Shown one piece after another: positions 7,961 to 16,362 of a stretch of DNA of 39,960 nucleotides. The stretch lies in contig CAMJHP010000025.1 of the NCBI GenBank assembly GCA_946405575.1, forward strand, positions 1 to 39,960. Direction: 5' to 3'. The position numbers were made by a program, and so were the translations under genes. The stretch is from an uncultured Bacteroidales bacterium (lineage in GTDB: Bacteria; Bacteroidota; Bacteroidia; Bacteroidales; F082). The stretch's first letter is position 1, and each line of letters begins with the position of its first letter. The notes below the pieces were generated by a model that was given only the letters and a program-made list of their open reading frames with translations, was not told the origin of the DNA and did no database searches.

Positions 7961-8680
7961 TTAATAAACGCCAAATTCATTCGCATCGTATTTACGCTTT
8001 CCTTGGTAAGCAAAACAATTGCCATTCCAGGTGTATTCAAGTCCGTAACCGGTAGGCCAGTCGTTGTCGTTGATTTCAGCCAACACTATCCTTTGGATGT
8101 TTTTGTCGCCGAAATTATCATCGACATAAACCAAGCACAACTCTTCGAAGTTCAAAGGAAGCCATCGTTGGCCACCGCAACTGACAGTGATTTCATCATA
8201 AGAGGCTTTCCTGGTTTTGAACAGAGGCACTTTCACAAGTTCGCCTTTCTCGTTAAATGACAAGGCATGAATTGTTTCTGAAACAATGATGCCTTGGTGC
8301 AGAACGCCAAATTCAGTCTTCACCAAATAATAAGGTTTCCCTTCTGTAGTAGTTATTCGATACATATCCACAATACTCCCTTCGTCTTCATGCATGAGGA
8401 TGGTGTCCACAACCATTTGGTTTTTGTTATCTTTATACCGTATGATGTTGCGGCAGCCAATGGCATAGCCACAATAATCATGAATCGGAATGGAATAGAT
8501 GCTTACTTGATCCAATTTTATACTATCTATTGGATAGTCCATTATGGGCTGATAGTCATTTGCAAATGTAAGACTATTCACTGAGGAATGTTGCGGTGTT
8601 TCTTCATTTGTTTGTCCTTTGTTGACGCAGGAAACAAATGCCATGAACACCATGGCTATAATTAAAAAACGTGTTTTCAT
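7961..8680 (-). CDS. Lipoprotein of unknown function
   Basis: A 239-aa lipoprotein precursor: basic start MKTRF, hydrophobic stretch and lipobox FVSC with lipidation at C18. The mature part is mostly beta-rich. Its second half shares the KG-E-V-K-VPLF and W-NG-CFAYQ pattern with the 537-aa lipoprotein encoded immediately downstream, so the two are probably distant paralogues. It begins 4 bp after the end of the penicillin-binding protein gene, which implies co-transcription and possibly a shared location at the cell wall. Function not recognised. Confidence 0.8.
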   Translation of the reverse strand: MKTRFLIIAMVFMAFVSCVNKGQTNEETPQHSSVNSLTFANDYQPIMDYPIDSIKLDQVSIYSIPIHDYCGYAIGCRNIIRYKDNKNQMVVDTILMHEDEGSIVDMYRITTTEGKPYYLVKTEFGVLHQGIIVSETIHALSFNEKGELVKVPLFKTRKASYDEITVSCGGQRWLPLNFEELCLVYVDDNFGDKNIQRIVLAEINDNDWPTGYGLEYTWNGNCFAYQGKRKYDANEFGVY

Positions 8681-8684
8681 TTTT

Positions 8685-11654
8685 TTAGTATTTAGATGTT
8701 ACATTCTTGATTTCATTATAAACCAGTACCGACATGAGTCCTGCGGTGGAACCACCATACAAAGGCTCTACACCAAGTGTCATGTTGTCGCCCTGGCGAC
8801 GGCCATACGACGCAAGCGAGACTACCAAAAGGTTGCCATCACTAACCACCGCCCAGCCATATTGCTGGCGTGTTGAAGTACCAGTCTTAGCGTAATATGT
8901 GCGGCCTTCAGGCAAGCTTGTGCGGTAAGCTTTCATTGTGCCACTCACGATGGTTTGGCTAAGGGCTTGTTTTACTACAGCCACGTTATTGGCCTCATAG
9001 ATGCGGATGGGCACGATGGTGTCGCCTAAATCAAATTCGCGAAGCGGATAACATACACCATCATTCATAAGCGTCTGAAATGCTTGCGCCACCTCGGTCA
9101 CATACATTTGGCGCAAGCCCAAGGGGTAATTGTATGTGTCTTCACACATTTCAATGTGGCGTTGCTCAGACCTGATTCCCATTTTAGAGTAGCTTCTTTC
9201 AGTATTGACAAAAACAGGATTGGGATCCATGATTTGCCTTATGTTGGCGAACGGGGCATTCAAAGATTGACTTATTGCCTCCGTGATTGAAACTGGACGC
9301 TTCTTCCAGGGATGATTGGCGTTTCTTGGAGTTTTTCTCCCATCCACTGGTCCGTCGAAAAGAGTGAAGTTGGTGGATGCGCCCATTTCAAACATTTGGG
9401 TAACAATAAAGGGCTTACCGAGGCTACCTATGGGGAACCCGTCACGGTAGTCGGTGTAATCAATCATGCCGCTGCTGTAATGGGCAATGATATGGCCAGT
9501 ATGGGCATCTACAACAATACTGGCCACTTCAAGTTCAGCACCGTTTTTCTTGAAGACACTGCTGTTGCGTAGACCGTCATAAGCACGGGTCATAGCCTGT
9601 TCGTTTTCGAGTGTTATGTAACTAAGGTGACGACCGGGAGAAGCCATTTTTTTCTCTATGTGGATGCGTGTAGTCACTGGAATATCACACTTATAACGGC
9701 AGTTTGTAAATTCCAAATCTTCTCTTTTTATGGCATTTAATTCTTTTTTGCTGATAAGGCCTTCATTATACCAACGTTCAGCCTTAGCTATTAAAACATC
9801 CTTCACAGCCTGCGGATTGTCTTGCACAACGTTATAGGCAATATTGTCAACCTTTCCTTTCACATAGTTTCGAGGCAAGGTGGAGGCAAGATAAGTCATT
9901 TGAATGTGATTAAGCCTATTTGCTGGTTTGTTAAAGGCGAACAAACTAGCAGCCTCTAAGCCACGATATCCTACTGAGCCGTGGAAACCAGCGACATTAA
10001 CATACATGGCCATAATGTTCTCTGGTGTTTCATTTTGTGAAATCATGTATCCTGAGACCATTTCTGACAGTTTTCGTGACATATCACGAGGGAAGCCATC
10101 CGCATTGAGGAAGGTGATGTTCTTCACGAGCTGGGCATTAATGTTTGAACCACCGCGTCCTTTGAACACGCTAAGGCTAATTCCGTGCCAGTTACTGGGG
10201 TTTGGAAGAAGGTCGTTTTGTCGGAAGAAGCCACGGTCTTCCTGAAGAACCAAGGCTTTTTTGAAAAACTCTGGCAACTCATCATACTTCACAGGAGCAT
10301 AGTAATGGGAATGTTCTTGATCAATGTAAAGCCAGTTGCCATTTGTATCAATTACAGAGCTGTTTACAAAAATGTCATCACATTTGAGTTCTTTAGGGAA
10401 GCATGTTATGGCCATGAAAGCCAAAGTTAAGACCAGAACTGAAGCGGCGATGGCTTTGGGCAATGATGACAGCACCCAACCCACGTAATTGAAGCATTTT
10501 TCAGCTGACAAGGTGGAAGCGTCTCTTCTGGTGATACAAGCAATGAGAGAACAGATGCCCATCGTTAGAAAATAGATGGTAACGATGCCGAATACCATGA
10601 GGCAAACAGCAACAGCCATAATCAACAACAGCATGAACAGTTGTCGGGGGAATGCAATACCAAACGCAACAAGAAGGCCACCTATCCCAAACAGCCCTAT
10701 AATGACGGGTAGCCTTGACTTGTTGCTAAAATGTATATCATCTATTTGCATCTCGAAAGCACTTGCGAACATGACTGTGCCCATTAAGTTCCATGCGTCA
10801 CTAAAGACCTTCTTCATGACCAACAGCGCAATGCCAAGCACGACGATGAACACGGTCATCAATGTGATGTTGTCTCTGATCCACTGGAAACCCAAATAGC
10901 AGGGCAAGGCCATCGAGAGACACAACACATAAGCCAAAACCAACTGCTTCCAACCAGACAGCATCGTTTTTCTCTCAATGCGGGCGGTAATAAGGTATTT
11001 GTCTATGGCTTCGGTCAGCCGGTCTTTGTTGGAGCGTAGCATCATCACCTCTTCAAGTGTAAGAAAGATGAGGATGTAAGAAAATTTGTCGAGCAGTGTA
11101 TAGGCAATATTGCCGAATGCATTCACTAACTTAATAGATTGTATGTGGCACAAAATTTCGACCGCAATGAGGAACAGCACACCGAGAGAAGTGAAATAGA
11201 GGACATCGGCCTCGTTGAAGCAGTCGCCTCCGGCTTTCTTATTGATACGGGCGAAGAAAAGCCTTATGCCTCCCATCAATGTAAGGACGGCGAGCATCTT
11301 CAGGGCCGGATTGAGCAAGAACAACAAGATATGATTCTTGGGACTTTGCAATTCGGTAGTATATGAGGAAAAAGTGCCTCTTAACGCGGTGGTGAAAGTT
11401 GCAATATCTTCTGTGGTTGCCATGGCCACAAGGATGGTAGCAGCACCTTTGAAGACAGCTGCAGCTATGGCAATGAAGAGAACCACAACCAAAGTAGCAG
11501 CCAGTTCGCTGTAGTAGTTGACACCTTGCTTGCCAGCGAACACTTTTGCGCTGTGCTTAAGCCACAAACGGGAAAAGTCGCGCATAATGCCAAAGCCGGT
11601 GAGCAGCAGGAAAGCCATAAAGGCTATCAGCGTGATAATTAAGATACTATTCAT
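8685..11654 (-). CDS. Bifunctional (class A-like) penicillin-binding protein with a multi-pass membrane N-domain
   Basis: A 989-aa protein. Residues 1-420 contain about ten hydrophobic segments (for example 4-23, 53-78, 108-134, 151-170, 190-206, 238-258, 264-281, 315-335, 338-375, 398-419), whereas classical class A PBPs have one. Residues 430-650 are a GT51 glycosyltransferase-like domain: QEDRGFF with E472, GGSNINAQLVKN and RKLSE with E531. The usual GGSTITQQ is altered. Residues 700-980 are a transpeptidase domain with all three motifs: S744-L-G-K747, S797-L-N799 and K923-T-G. It should polymerise and cross-link peptidoglycan. Its start overlaps the stop of the VWA-like gene (ATGA), so the two are translationally coupled. 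Confidence 0.9.
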   Translation of the reverse strand: MNSILIITLIAFMAFLLLTGFGIMRDFSRLWLKHSAKVFAGKQGVNYYSELAATLVVVLFIAIAAAVFKGAATILVAMATTEDIATFTTALRGTFSSYTTELQSPKNHILLFLLNPALKMLAVLTLMGGIRLFFARINKKAGGDCFNEADVLYFTSLGVLFLIAVEILCHIQSIKLVNAFGNIAYTLLDKFSYILIFLTLEEVMMLRSNKDRLTEAIDKYLITARIERKTMLSGWKQLVLAYVLCLSMALPCYLGFQWIRDNITLMTVFIVVLGIALLVMKKVFSDAWNLMGTVMFASAFEMQIDDIHFSNKSRLPVIIGLFGIGGLLVAFGIAFPRQLFMLLLIMAVAVCLMVFGIVTIYFLTMGICSLIACITRRDASTLSAEKCFNYVGWVLSSLPKAIAASVLVLTLAFMAITCFPKELKCDDIFVNSSVIDTNGNWLYIDQEHSHYYAPVKYDELPEFFKKALVLQEDRGFFRQNDLLPNPSNWHGISLSVFKGRGGSNINAQLVKNITFLNADGFPRDMSRKLSEMVSGYMISQNETPENIMAMYVNVAGFHGSVGYRGLEAASLFAFNKPANRLNHIQMTYLASTLPRNYVKGKVDNIAYNVVQDNPQAVKDVLIAKAERWYNEGLISKKELNAIKREDLEFTNCRYKCDIPVTTRIHIEKKMASPGRHLSYITLENEQAMTRAYDGLRNSSVFKKNGAELEVASIVVDAHTGHIIAHYSSGMIDYTDYRDGFPIGSLGKPFIVTQMFEMGASTNFTLFDGPVDGRKTPRNANHPWKKRPVSITEAISQSLNAPFANIRQIMDPNPVFVNTERSYSKMGIRSEQRHIEMCEDTYNYPLGLRQMYVTEVAQAFQTLMNDGVCYPLREFDLGDTIVPIRIYEANNVAVVKQALSQTIVSGTMKAYRTSLPEGRTYYAKTGTSTRQQYGWAVVSDGNLLVVSLASYGRRQGDNMTLGVEPLYGGSTAGLMSVLVYNEIKNVTSKY

Positions 11655-12409
11655 GGCAGGCGTGGGTTATTGTTGAGAGAGTCGATGAAACGGATGGTGT
11701 TCACACCCAATTGGCGGAAAAACTCGTTGTAGAACTTTTTCAGTTCCGCAGTCTTTTTCACCTTATCATTGGGTTTAAGGACAATGACCACTTCAGGATC
11801 AGTTAAGGCAATCTGTTCTTTGGCCTCGGCCAACAGAATGGGATCAATCTTGGTAATAAGCTTCTCGGCGGCCTGTTCTGAAGTTGGGATGTTTTTGTAG
11901 AAGTTGGCATAGTTGCTATTCTCGACACCATCGGTGCTGATGACGATTATCTCGCGGGCTTCGGTGTTCATCTCACGGAAAACTTTAAGTGTTACATCGA
12001 TAATGGGTGACGAGGTCATCGTTTTCTCACTGAGCTGTTTGTAACGAGCCAGCTCCGAGCTAATCATTTCAAGCAACGGGCGCGGATTGCGCTGACGCTC
12101 TGCATCCTTTTTGGACATCCTCTTATCGGTTAAGGCAATAGACCTACTCTGCAATGAAAGTTGGTCGCTTTCGTCGATGGCAGCCATGCGGATGGTCAAG
12201 CGTTGTCCAAAGTCGATTGTGCCGATACCGGTGTTGGTAAAGAACGTGTTCAAGTTCTGATTGAAATCGCTTTCGATAGCGTCGAAGACAGTCTGGTCGG
12301 TAGCATCGCAAAGGAACGTAACCGCCGTCTCGTTAATCTTTTGGGCGTGGCAGCCCAAGGTGACTAAGTTAAGTGCCACAAGGCACAGGAGAATCATATT
12401 GTTTTTCAT
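11651..12409 (-). CDS. VWA-like lipoprotein
   Basis: A 252-aa protein with a lipobox at LVTLGC (C20). The fold resembles a von Willebrand factor A domain: an opening strand VTFLCDATDQT, where a MIDAS motif would sit but DxSxS is changed to D-A-T, then a central REIIVISTDGVENSNYANF strand with the usual TDG turn. A C-terminal helical part follows. The incomplete MIDAS makes metal binding uncertain. ATGA overlap with the downstream PBP gene suggests the two products are made in fixed ratio. It may regulate or tether that PBP at the membrane, which is inference from position only. Confidence 0.7.
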   Translation of the reverse strand: MKNNMILLCLVALNLVTLGCHAQKINETAVTFLCDATDQTVFDAIESDFNQNLNTFFTNTGIGTIDFGQRLTIRMAAIDESDQLSLQSRSIALTDKRMSKKDAERQRNPRPLLEMISSELARYKQLSEKTMTSSPIIDVTLKVFREMNTEAREIIVISTDGVENSNYANFYKNIPTSEQAAEKLITKIDPILLAEAKEQIALTDPEVVIVLKPNDKVKKTAELKKFYNEFFRQLGVNTIRFIDSLNNNPRLP

Positions 12410-12449
12410 AATGTTATTCTTTTAAAAGTTGGTTTATTGATAGGGTTGA

Positions 12450-13706
12450 TTAGAGATTGTAATAAGCTTTGACATCAGCCTTCGTGGCGGGTTCGTACGT
12501 GAAGGATGACACCTCGACGGCGAGCCTGAAGGCGAGTTCGTTCAAGAGGAGCTTCCGATAGTTGGCGAGATCAGAGACCACCTTATCGAGCAGGGTTTCC
12601 ATTTCCTGTTGGTTTTTGTCCAAATCGGTTTGGGCTTGCTCCATCTTCAGCTCGTTTGCTTCAAGTTGGGCGTTGATGCTGTTCACATACTCTTCGTAGG
12701 CAGCAGTCCGATTGTTGCAGCGTTCAAGTAGTTTCGCCCGCTTTTCTTTGAGGATGGCGAGGTGCTGAGAATTAGTAATCTGAATAGCATCGCCCAAGTC
12801 TATGGTTTCTGGTTCCGTGGAAGCCGTGGAAACAGTATTAGTCGCAACCTCTCCCTTTTTCTTGCGGTCTATTGTAAAGGATTCCGCGGCTAGTGTCAAA
12901 AATGCACCGAGAAGCATTTCCGCCAAGCCTGGCTGATTGAGTATAAAGCCATACAAGAAACCATGACCAGTTTCAGTCTCTTGGGGTTGAGTTGGAATGA
13001 GATCAAATCCAGTATTAGTTACTACAGCTTCATCAAGTCCAAGAAAAGTCACAGCGAGGGCGTGTAGCAGGCTGACAAAAGCTAAAAAGACACATCCAAT
13101 GAGTGCAACTTTTATTGGAACAAGCCGTTTGCTCATGTACCTCTTGTAGAGAATGGCTGTGTATAAAAAGATGACTACGACATACCCAATTCTCAACCAG
13201 ATAGCACCAGCGGAAAGGCTTTCTCGTTGCAAATCAAATGTAGCGAGTGTGGTCACAACTTCGGCGACAAAGGAAATCAACAGGAAAGAAAGCAAGCCTT
13301 TGTTTTCCTCCTTCTTTTCCTTTTTCTTGGGTGCCTCGTCCTCGACGGGAAGGGGCATCGGGGCGACTTCCATCTCAGCTGTTTCAATCTGGTCGTCTAA
13401 CTTAGCATGTTTTTCTTCATCGGCACGCTGTTCTGTTTCGTATTTCTTTTGTGCAGCTTGAAGTTCGGCACCAAGGATCTTACGGGTGGCCTCGCAAATT
13501 CCCAGTTCCTTCAATGCCTTTTTGATGGCATTTTGAATCAGACGCACCTTGGGTTCAAAGATTCGAAACACTCTGTTCTCACCAATGTTATAGAAGCGAT
13601 TGCCGGAAGCATCGCGCGAAGGGAGTTGTGTGCCTCCTGTGATTGTCTGACTGGCATCTTCGCCGACAGCGGTCAGAATGGGATTCTTAGTTGTAGTGGA
13701 GTTCAT
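12450..13706 (-). CDS. Four-pass membrane protein flanked by coiled coils
   Basis: A 418-aa protein. Residues 55-115 form a charged helix/coiled coil, followed by a proline-rich, lysine-rich linker (to 136). Hydrophobic segments at about 138-156, 168-187, 197-222 and 257-276 span the membrane. Residues 312-375 form a second coiled coil rich in E, K and Q, and the C-terminus is cytoplasmic by the positive-inside rule. No enzymatic motif was recognised. It lies 40 bp upstream of the VWA-like lipoprotein gene and probably forms part of the same envelope operon, perhaps as an inner-membrane scaffold. Function unknown. Confidence 0.75.
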   Translation of the reverse strand: MNSTTTKNPILTAVGEDASQTITGGTQLPSRDASGNRFYNIGENRVFRIFEPKVRLIQNAIKKALKELGICEATRKILGAELQAAQKKYETEQRADEEKHAKLDDQIETAEMEVAPMPLPVEDEAPKKKEKKEENKGLLSFLLISFVAEVVTTLATFDLQRESLSAGAIWLRIGYVVVIFLYTAILYKRYMSKRLVPIKVALIGCVFLAFVSLLHALAVTFLGLDEAVVTNTGFDLIPTQPQETETGHGFLYGFILNQPGLAEMLLGAFLTLAAESFTIDRKKKGEVATNTVSTASTEPETIDLGDAIQITNSQHLAILKEKRAKLLERCNNRTAAYEEYVNSINAQLEANELKMEQAQTDLDKNQQEMETLLDKVVSDLANYRKLLLNELAFRLAVEVSSFTYEPATKADVKAYYNL

Positions 13707-13887
13707 AGTGCATGGGGTTTTGAAGGTTACTGAAAGTGGGAATCAATCCGTATCTAACAAAGGTTAGCTTGGTTTTCATCAGCACGTCGCTGCTGCTTAG
13801 GAGCGTTTGGGAGCTCTTGCACTCCTCCTGATGCTTCGACCGGGGCTGCGGTCGGAAATCGAGATCAAATTTTTCTGTAGTTGTCAT
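13687..13887 (-). CDS. Possible small protein at the head of the envelope operon
   Basis: A 66-codon frame beginning with MTTTEKFDLDFRPQ and overlapping the next gene by 20 bp. The opening FDLDFRPQ is the kind of start seen in Bacteroidota hypothetical proteins, but the remainder (serine-rich, then MKTKLTFVRYGLIPTFSNLQ) shows no domain. It may be a genuine leader gene of the operon, a degraded gene, or chance. No strong ribosome binding site is visible, which is not decisive in this phylum. Confidence 0.35.
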   Translation of the reverse strand: MTTTEKFDLDFRPQPRSKHQEECKSSQTLLSSSDVLMKTKLTFVRYGLIPTFSNLQNPMHYELHYN

Positions 13888-14007
13888 AGGGCTTTATGTT
13901 TTAAGTGAGTTAAACTTTTCAGCGGCAATATTACGAACGTGAGAATCGTACAACTTATAGGACTGTCATGGATTGACCTAAAATGTACTTTCCTTTTCGT
14001 CCGTACT

Positions 14008-14044
14008 AACAAAAAACAAAAATATGCCCCCGATGAGGGCATAT
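14008..14044 (-). terminator. Rho-independent terminator downstream of kptA
   Basis: Perfect 8-bp stem ATATGCCC/GGGCATAT (14022-14029 with 14037-14044, 7-nt loop), followed on the minus strand by the T-rich TTTTGTTTTTTGTT (14021-14008). It lies about 120 bp after the kptA stop at 14167. Confidence 0.75.
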
Positions 14045-14166
14045 CTTAGCGGAACGTTATAGTATTAACAGAAAAAATTGTCACGAGAAAAAGCTAAGCA
14101 CCTTTGAAATTTTGACAATTTTTCAAGTGCAGAAAAAGAAAAACAATTCGCTAAAATAAAATATTG

Positions 14167-14700
14167 TCATTCTGCTATACCTATTATATAGTTGGCATCC
14201 ACAAAGTCAGTGAGCCAAACCCCGTTGCGACTGAGGAAGAACTTGATTCCCTCCTCATGCATCCGTTTGGCATCGATACACAAAACAACAGGCTCGCCAT
14301 GTCGCGCTCCGACTTTTGTGGCCGCTTCAATGGTTGTGGAGAGGTGAACATAAAGCCGATTGCCTTTCTGGATGCCTTGGCTCATGATGGATTTCACGAA
14401 GGCTTTTGCCGTGCCGTGATACAGAATATCGGGCGGCGTGGCTTCAGCCAGCTCCACATCGACCTGGATGCTGTGACCTTGCCTGGCTCGGATGCTCGTC
14501 ATATCTTCGGAAAACTCATACCTTTGTTTGTTATTGGTGGCCACAATTTCGAGAAGCTCTGCTATTGTGAAGCCATGGTTGTCCACCAAGTCATTCACCA
14601 CTCTCCAACCATGTTCGTCGAAGGCGTATGTCTTGTCATGCCGGAGAAGGTATGAAAGCTTTTTGCCGCGTTTGATGAGATTGGTGGCGTGGGTATCCAT
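14167..14700 (-). CDS. kptA: RNA 2'-phosphotransferase, Tpt1/KptA family
   Basis: A 177-aa protein, the usual KptA length. It transfers a 2'-phosphate from RNA ends to NAD+, releasing nicotinamide and producing ADP-ribose 1'',2''-cyclic phosphate. Visible motifs: LSYLLRHD with R20-H21; IRARQGHS with R71; YHGT; GARHGEPVVL with R133 as candidate fourth basic residue; SRNGVWLT. All expected active-site positions are present, so it should be active. Its bacterial role is uncertain (RNA repair or ADP-ribosylation). A truncated second copy of the first 48 codons lies 1.7 kb away, with two unrelated plus-strand genes between them. Confidence 0.95.
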   Translation of the reverse strand: MDTHATNLIKRGKKLSYLLRHDKTYAFDEHGWRVVNDLVDNHGFTIAELLEIVATNNKQRYEFSEDMTSIRARQGHSIQVDVELAEATPPDILYHGTAKAFVKSIMSQGIQKGNRLYVHLSTTIEAATKVGARHGEPVVLCIDAKRMHEEGIKFFLSRNGVWLTDFVDANYIIGIAE

Positions 14701-14725
14701 TTTTATAGTTTTAGTTTTTCGTTAG

Positions 14726-14733
14726 CAAAAGTA
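14726..14733 (-). promoter_or_regulatory. kptA -7 promoter element
   Basis: TACTTTTG on the minus strand (14733-14726) matches TAnnTTTG exactly and lies 26 bp before the kptA ATG. A TTG sits 16 nt upstream as a weak -33. Confidence 0.55.
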
Positions 14734-14796
14734 AGTAAACTTTGCACAGCAAGTATTTTTTTTCTTCATAATATGTGTTTGTTTTTGAATTATTTG

Positions 14797-14804
14797 TATT
14801 TTTG
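14797..14804 (+). promoter_or_regulatory. -7 promoter element of the plus-strand pair
   Basis: TATTTTTG matches TAnnTTTG exactly, 29 bp before the ATG at 14834. A TTTG is found 15 nt upstream, shorter than the usual 17-23 nt spacing. Confidence 0.5.
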
Positions 14805-14833
14805 CAAATTGATATTGTAAACTTTGTACTAAA

Positions 14834-15052
14834 ATGAACACTATTAAATCATTGGATTTCGAAAGAATTACAGCACTTTCTTATATCGTAACTGAAAAGT
14901 TCGGCTATGTTCGTGACTTGATAGTAAAGGTAAGGCAAAGTATTATTGATGAGTTTGTGTCTATGGGATTTGTCATCATGGGTTATACATCAGAAGACAA
15001 GACATGGAGAGTATCGGACTTTGCTGTCGATTTTTATAATATCATCAAGTAG
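14834..15052 (+). CDS. Small hypothetical protein
   Basis: A 72-aa protein without signal peptide, membrane segment or recognised motif. It has an acidic/aromatic composition with a helical first half (ITALSYIVTEKFGYVRDLIV) and ends DFAVDFYNIIK. It starts at a clear ATG 29 bp after a good -7 element, and its stop is 20 bp before the next plus-strand gene, so the two are probably co-transcribed. The plus-strand orientation differs from all neighbours and suggests a separately acquired two-gene unit. Toxin-antitoxin-like size is suggestive only. Confidence 0.6.
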   Translation: MNTIKSLDFERITALSYIVTEKFGYVRDLIVKVRQSIIDEFVSMGFVIMGYTSEDKTWRVSDFAVDFYNIIK

Positions 15053-15072
15053 AATTCCATTGTATTACGTTT

Positions 15073-16170
15073 ATGGATTGCTATGTAGTATTGTGGATTC
15101 CCACAATTGTTTATAATGATTTCTCAAAACCTTTAGAGAAATCTTTAGAGAAAAATATTTCTGACATCCCCGGCAAAGAACTTGTTGTAAGACTTGAGCT
15201 TTCCGAAGAAGGTGATTTTTCTGTGTTTTCAAAAATTGGCGAACGGTTCGAATTAATAGTTGAACTCAAAAGGAAACAAGTCAGTTCTAATGGTTTGATG
15301 CTGTTCTCATACAATAGCACATCCGATGAAGAAAACGGGTTTCGCTTTACTTCCACAGAGTTCCCGACTGCCGTATACCACATGATAAAGAGTTTTTACC
15401 ATGTGCATGATTTTCACGATTCCGACACTGATTCTTCGTTACCACCGTTCGTATCTTCAGAAACAATCGATATACAAAGCAAAGACAACAAAGCTTTGCT
15501 GCATTATTTGAACAATTACAATAATGTTATTTCCAATACGGTTCGTTATATTCAATTGGCTATAAGAAGTACGAGAAGAAACAAGGAAGAAATTCGTCCA
15601 GAAACAAGGAGCGGTATTCAAAAACTGTGTCTGTATGCACGAGGATACGAAGTATACATGGGTGTTTTATACCATTCCAAATACAATACGATTTCCAATA
15701 CGGAAAGTAAAGATAGGGAGTGGAGACATATTGCTTGCAATATCGAAAATGGGCTGAGGTATATTAGAACCATAGAACGCGAATACGGGGAATACACCCA
15801 ACAACGATTTGTAGATAAGGTGATAAAAGATGCTGAATCTTCGTTGAAAAGTTCAAACAAATCCATCAAAATATCGAAAATATCCTACTTTATTGGGATA
15901 GCATCGCTTGTTATAGGTATAGTATCATTTTTTGCAGCATTAAAAATCGCACGGCAATCAACCAATGAATTGAGAGATGTAAGGGATGCTCTCAAACAAG
16001 AGATAGAGATTATTCCAGCATCTTTGTCAGAAACAGAATCAAAAATACAGGAATTGAAAGCCGAACAAGATTCCTTGCATACCATTGACATTAATACGCA
16101 AGAGCAGATTCAATCTGTATCAAAAAAAGTGGATGATTTGTTTTGGATGATTCGAAAGATGTCCGAATAA
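15073..16170 (+). CDS. Tail-membrane-anchored coiled-coil protein, unknown
   Basis: A 365-aa protein with no recognised enzymatic domain. Residues 1-130 are soluble, with a repeated SLEKSLEK-type start and an HVHDFHDSD histidine/aspartate cluster at 110-118. Residues 140-265 are helical (LLHYLNNYNNVISNTVRYIQ and following). Residues 271-291 form one membrane span (SYFIGIASLVIGIVSFFAAL), and residues 295-357 form a coiled coil. The layout of a large N-terminal domain, one membrane span and a short C-terminal coiled coil resembles effectors or sensors in small defence or signalling pairs, but nothing specific supports that. It is paired with the 72-aa protein just upstream. Confidence 0.7.
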   Translation: MDCYVVLWIPTIVYNDFSKPLEKSLEKNISDIPGKELVVRLELSEEGDFSVFSKIGERFELIVELKRKQVSSNGLMLFSYNSTSDEENGFRFTSTEFPTAVYHMIKSFYHVHDFHDSDTDSSLPPFVSSETIDIQSKDNKALLHYLNNYNNVISNTVRYIQLAIRSTRRNKEEIRPETRSGIQKLCLYARGYEVYMGVLYHSKYNTISNTESKDREWRHIACNIENGLRYIRTIEREYGEYTQQRFVDKVIKDAESSLKSSNKSIKISKISYFIGIASLVIGIVSFFAALKIARQSTNELRDVRDALKQEIEIIPASLSETESKIQELKAEQDSLHTIDINTQEQIQSVSKKVDDLFWMIRKMSE

Positions 16171-16211
16171 CCTCTTGTGATTTCTGTACAGGTTGTTTGA
16201 ATCTGAAAGGT

Positions 16212-16358
16212 TTATGATTCCAAGGTGAAGCCATGATTGGCAACCAAGTCGCTCACTTCACGCCAACCATGTTCGTTGAAGGCGTATGACTTGTCATGCC
16301 GGAGGAGATATGAGAGCTTTTTGCCTCTTTTTATGAGTTGGACGGCAGGGGTAGCCAT
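16212..16358 (-). pseudogene. Truncated second copy of kptA (first 48 codons)
   Basis: Reading from ATG 16358 gives MATPAVQLIKRGKKLSYLLR, then HDKSYAFNEHGWREVSDLV and NHGFTLES before a TAA. It aligns without gaps to residues 1-48 of the intact kptA (LIKRGKKLSYLLRHD, YAF-EHGWR-V-DLV, NHGFT). Nucleotide identity is also high, for example CTTGTCATGCCGGAG is shared. The rest of the enzyme, including the QGHS and YHGT motifs, is absent, so it cannot be active. It lies 4 bp downstream of the esterase-fold gene and faces the plus-strand pair, marking the far edge of an insertion or a partial duplication. Confidence 0.8.
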
Positions 16359-16362
16359 TATT

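Noticed and set aside
8685..11654. PBP-like gene as an ordinary pbp1A homologue
   Set aside because: It has the catalytic motifs, but the long multi-pass N-terminal domain and altered GT51 motif argue against a simple orthologue, so no pbp gene symbol was given.
14022..14044. Hairpin as a CRISPR or mobile-element end
   Set aside because: A single stem-loop followed by a T-rich run downstream of kptA is best explained as a terminator; no repeats or transposase genes are nearby.
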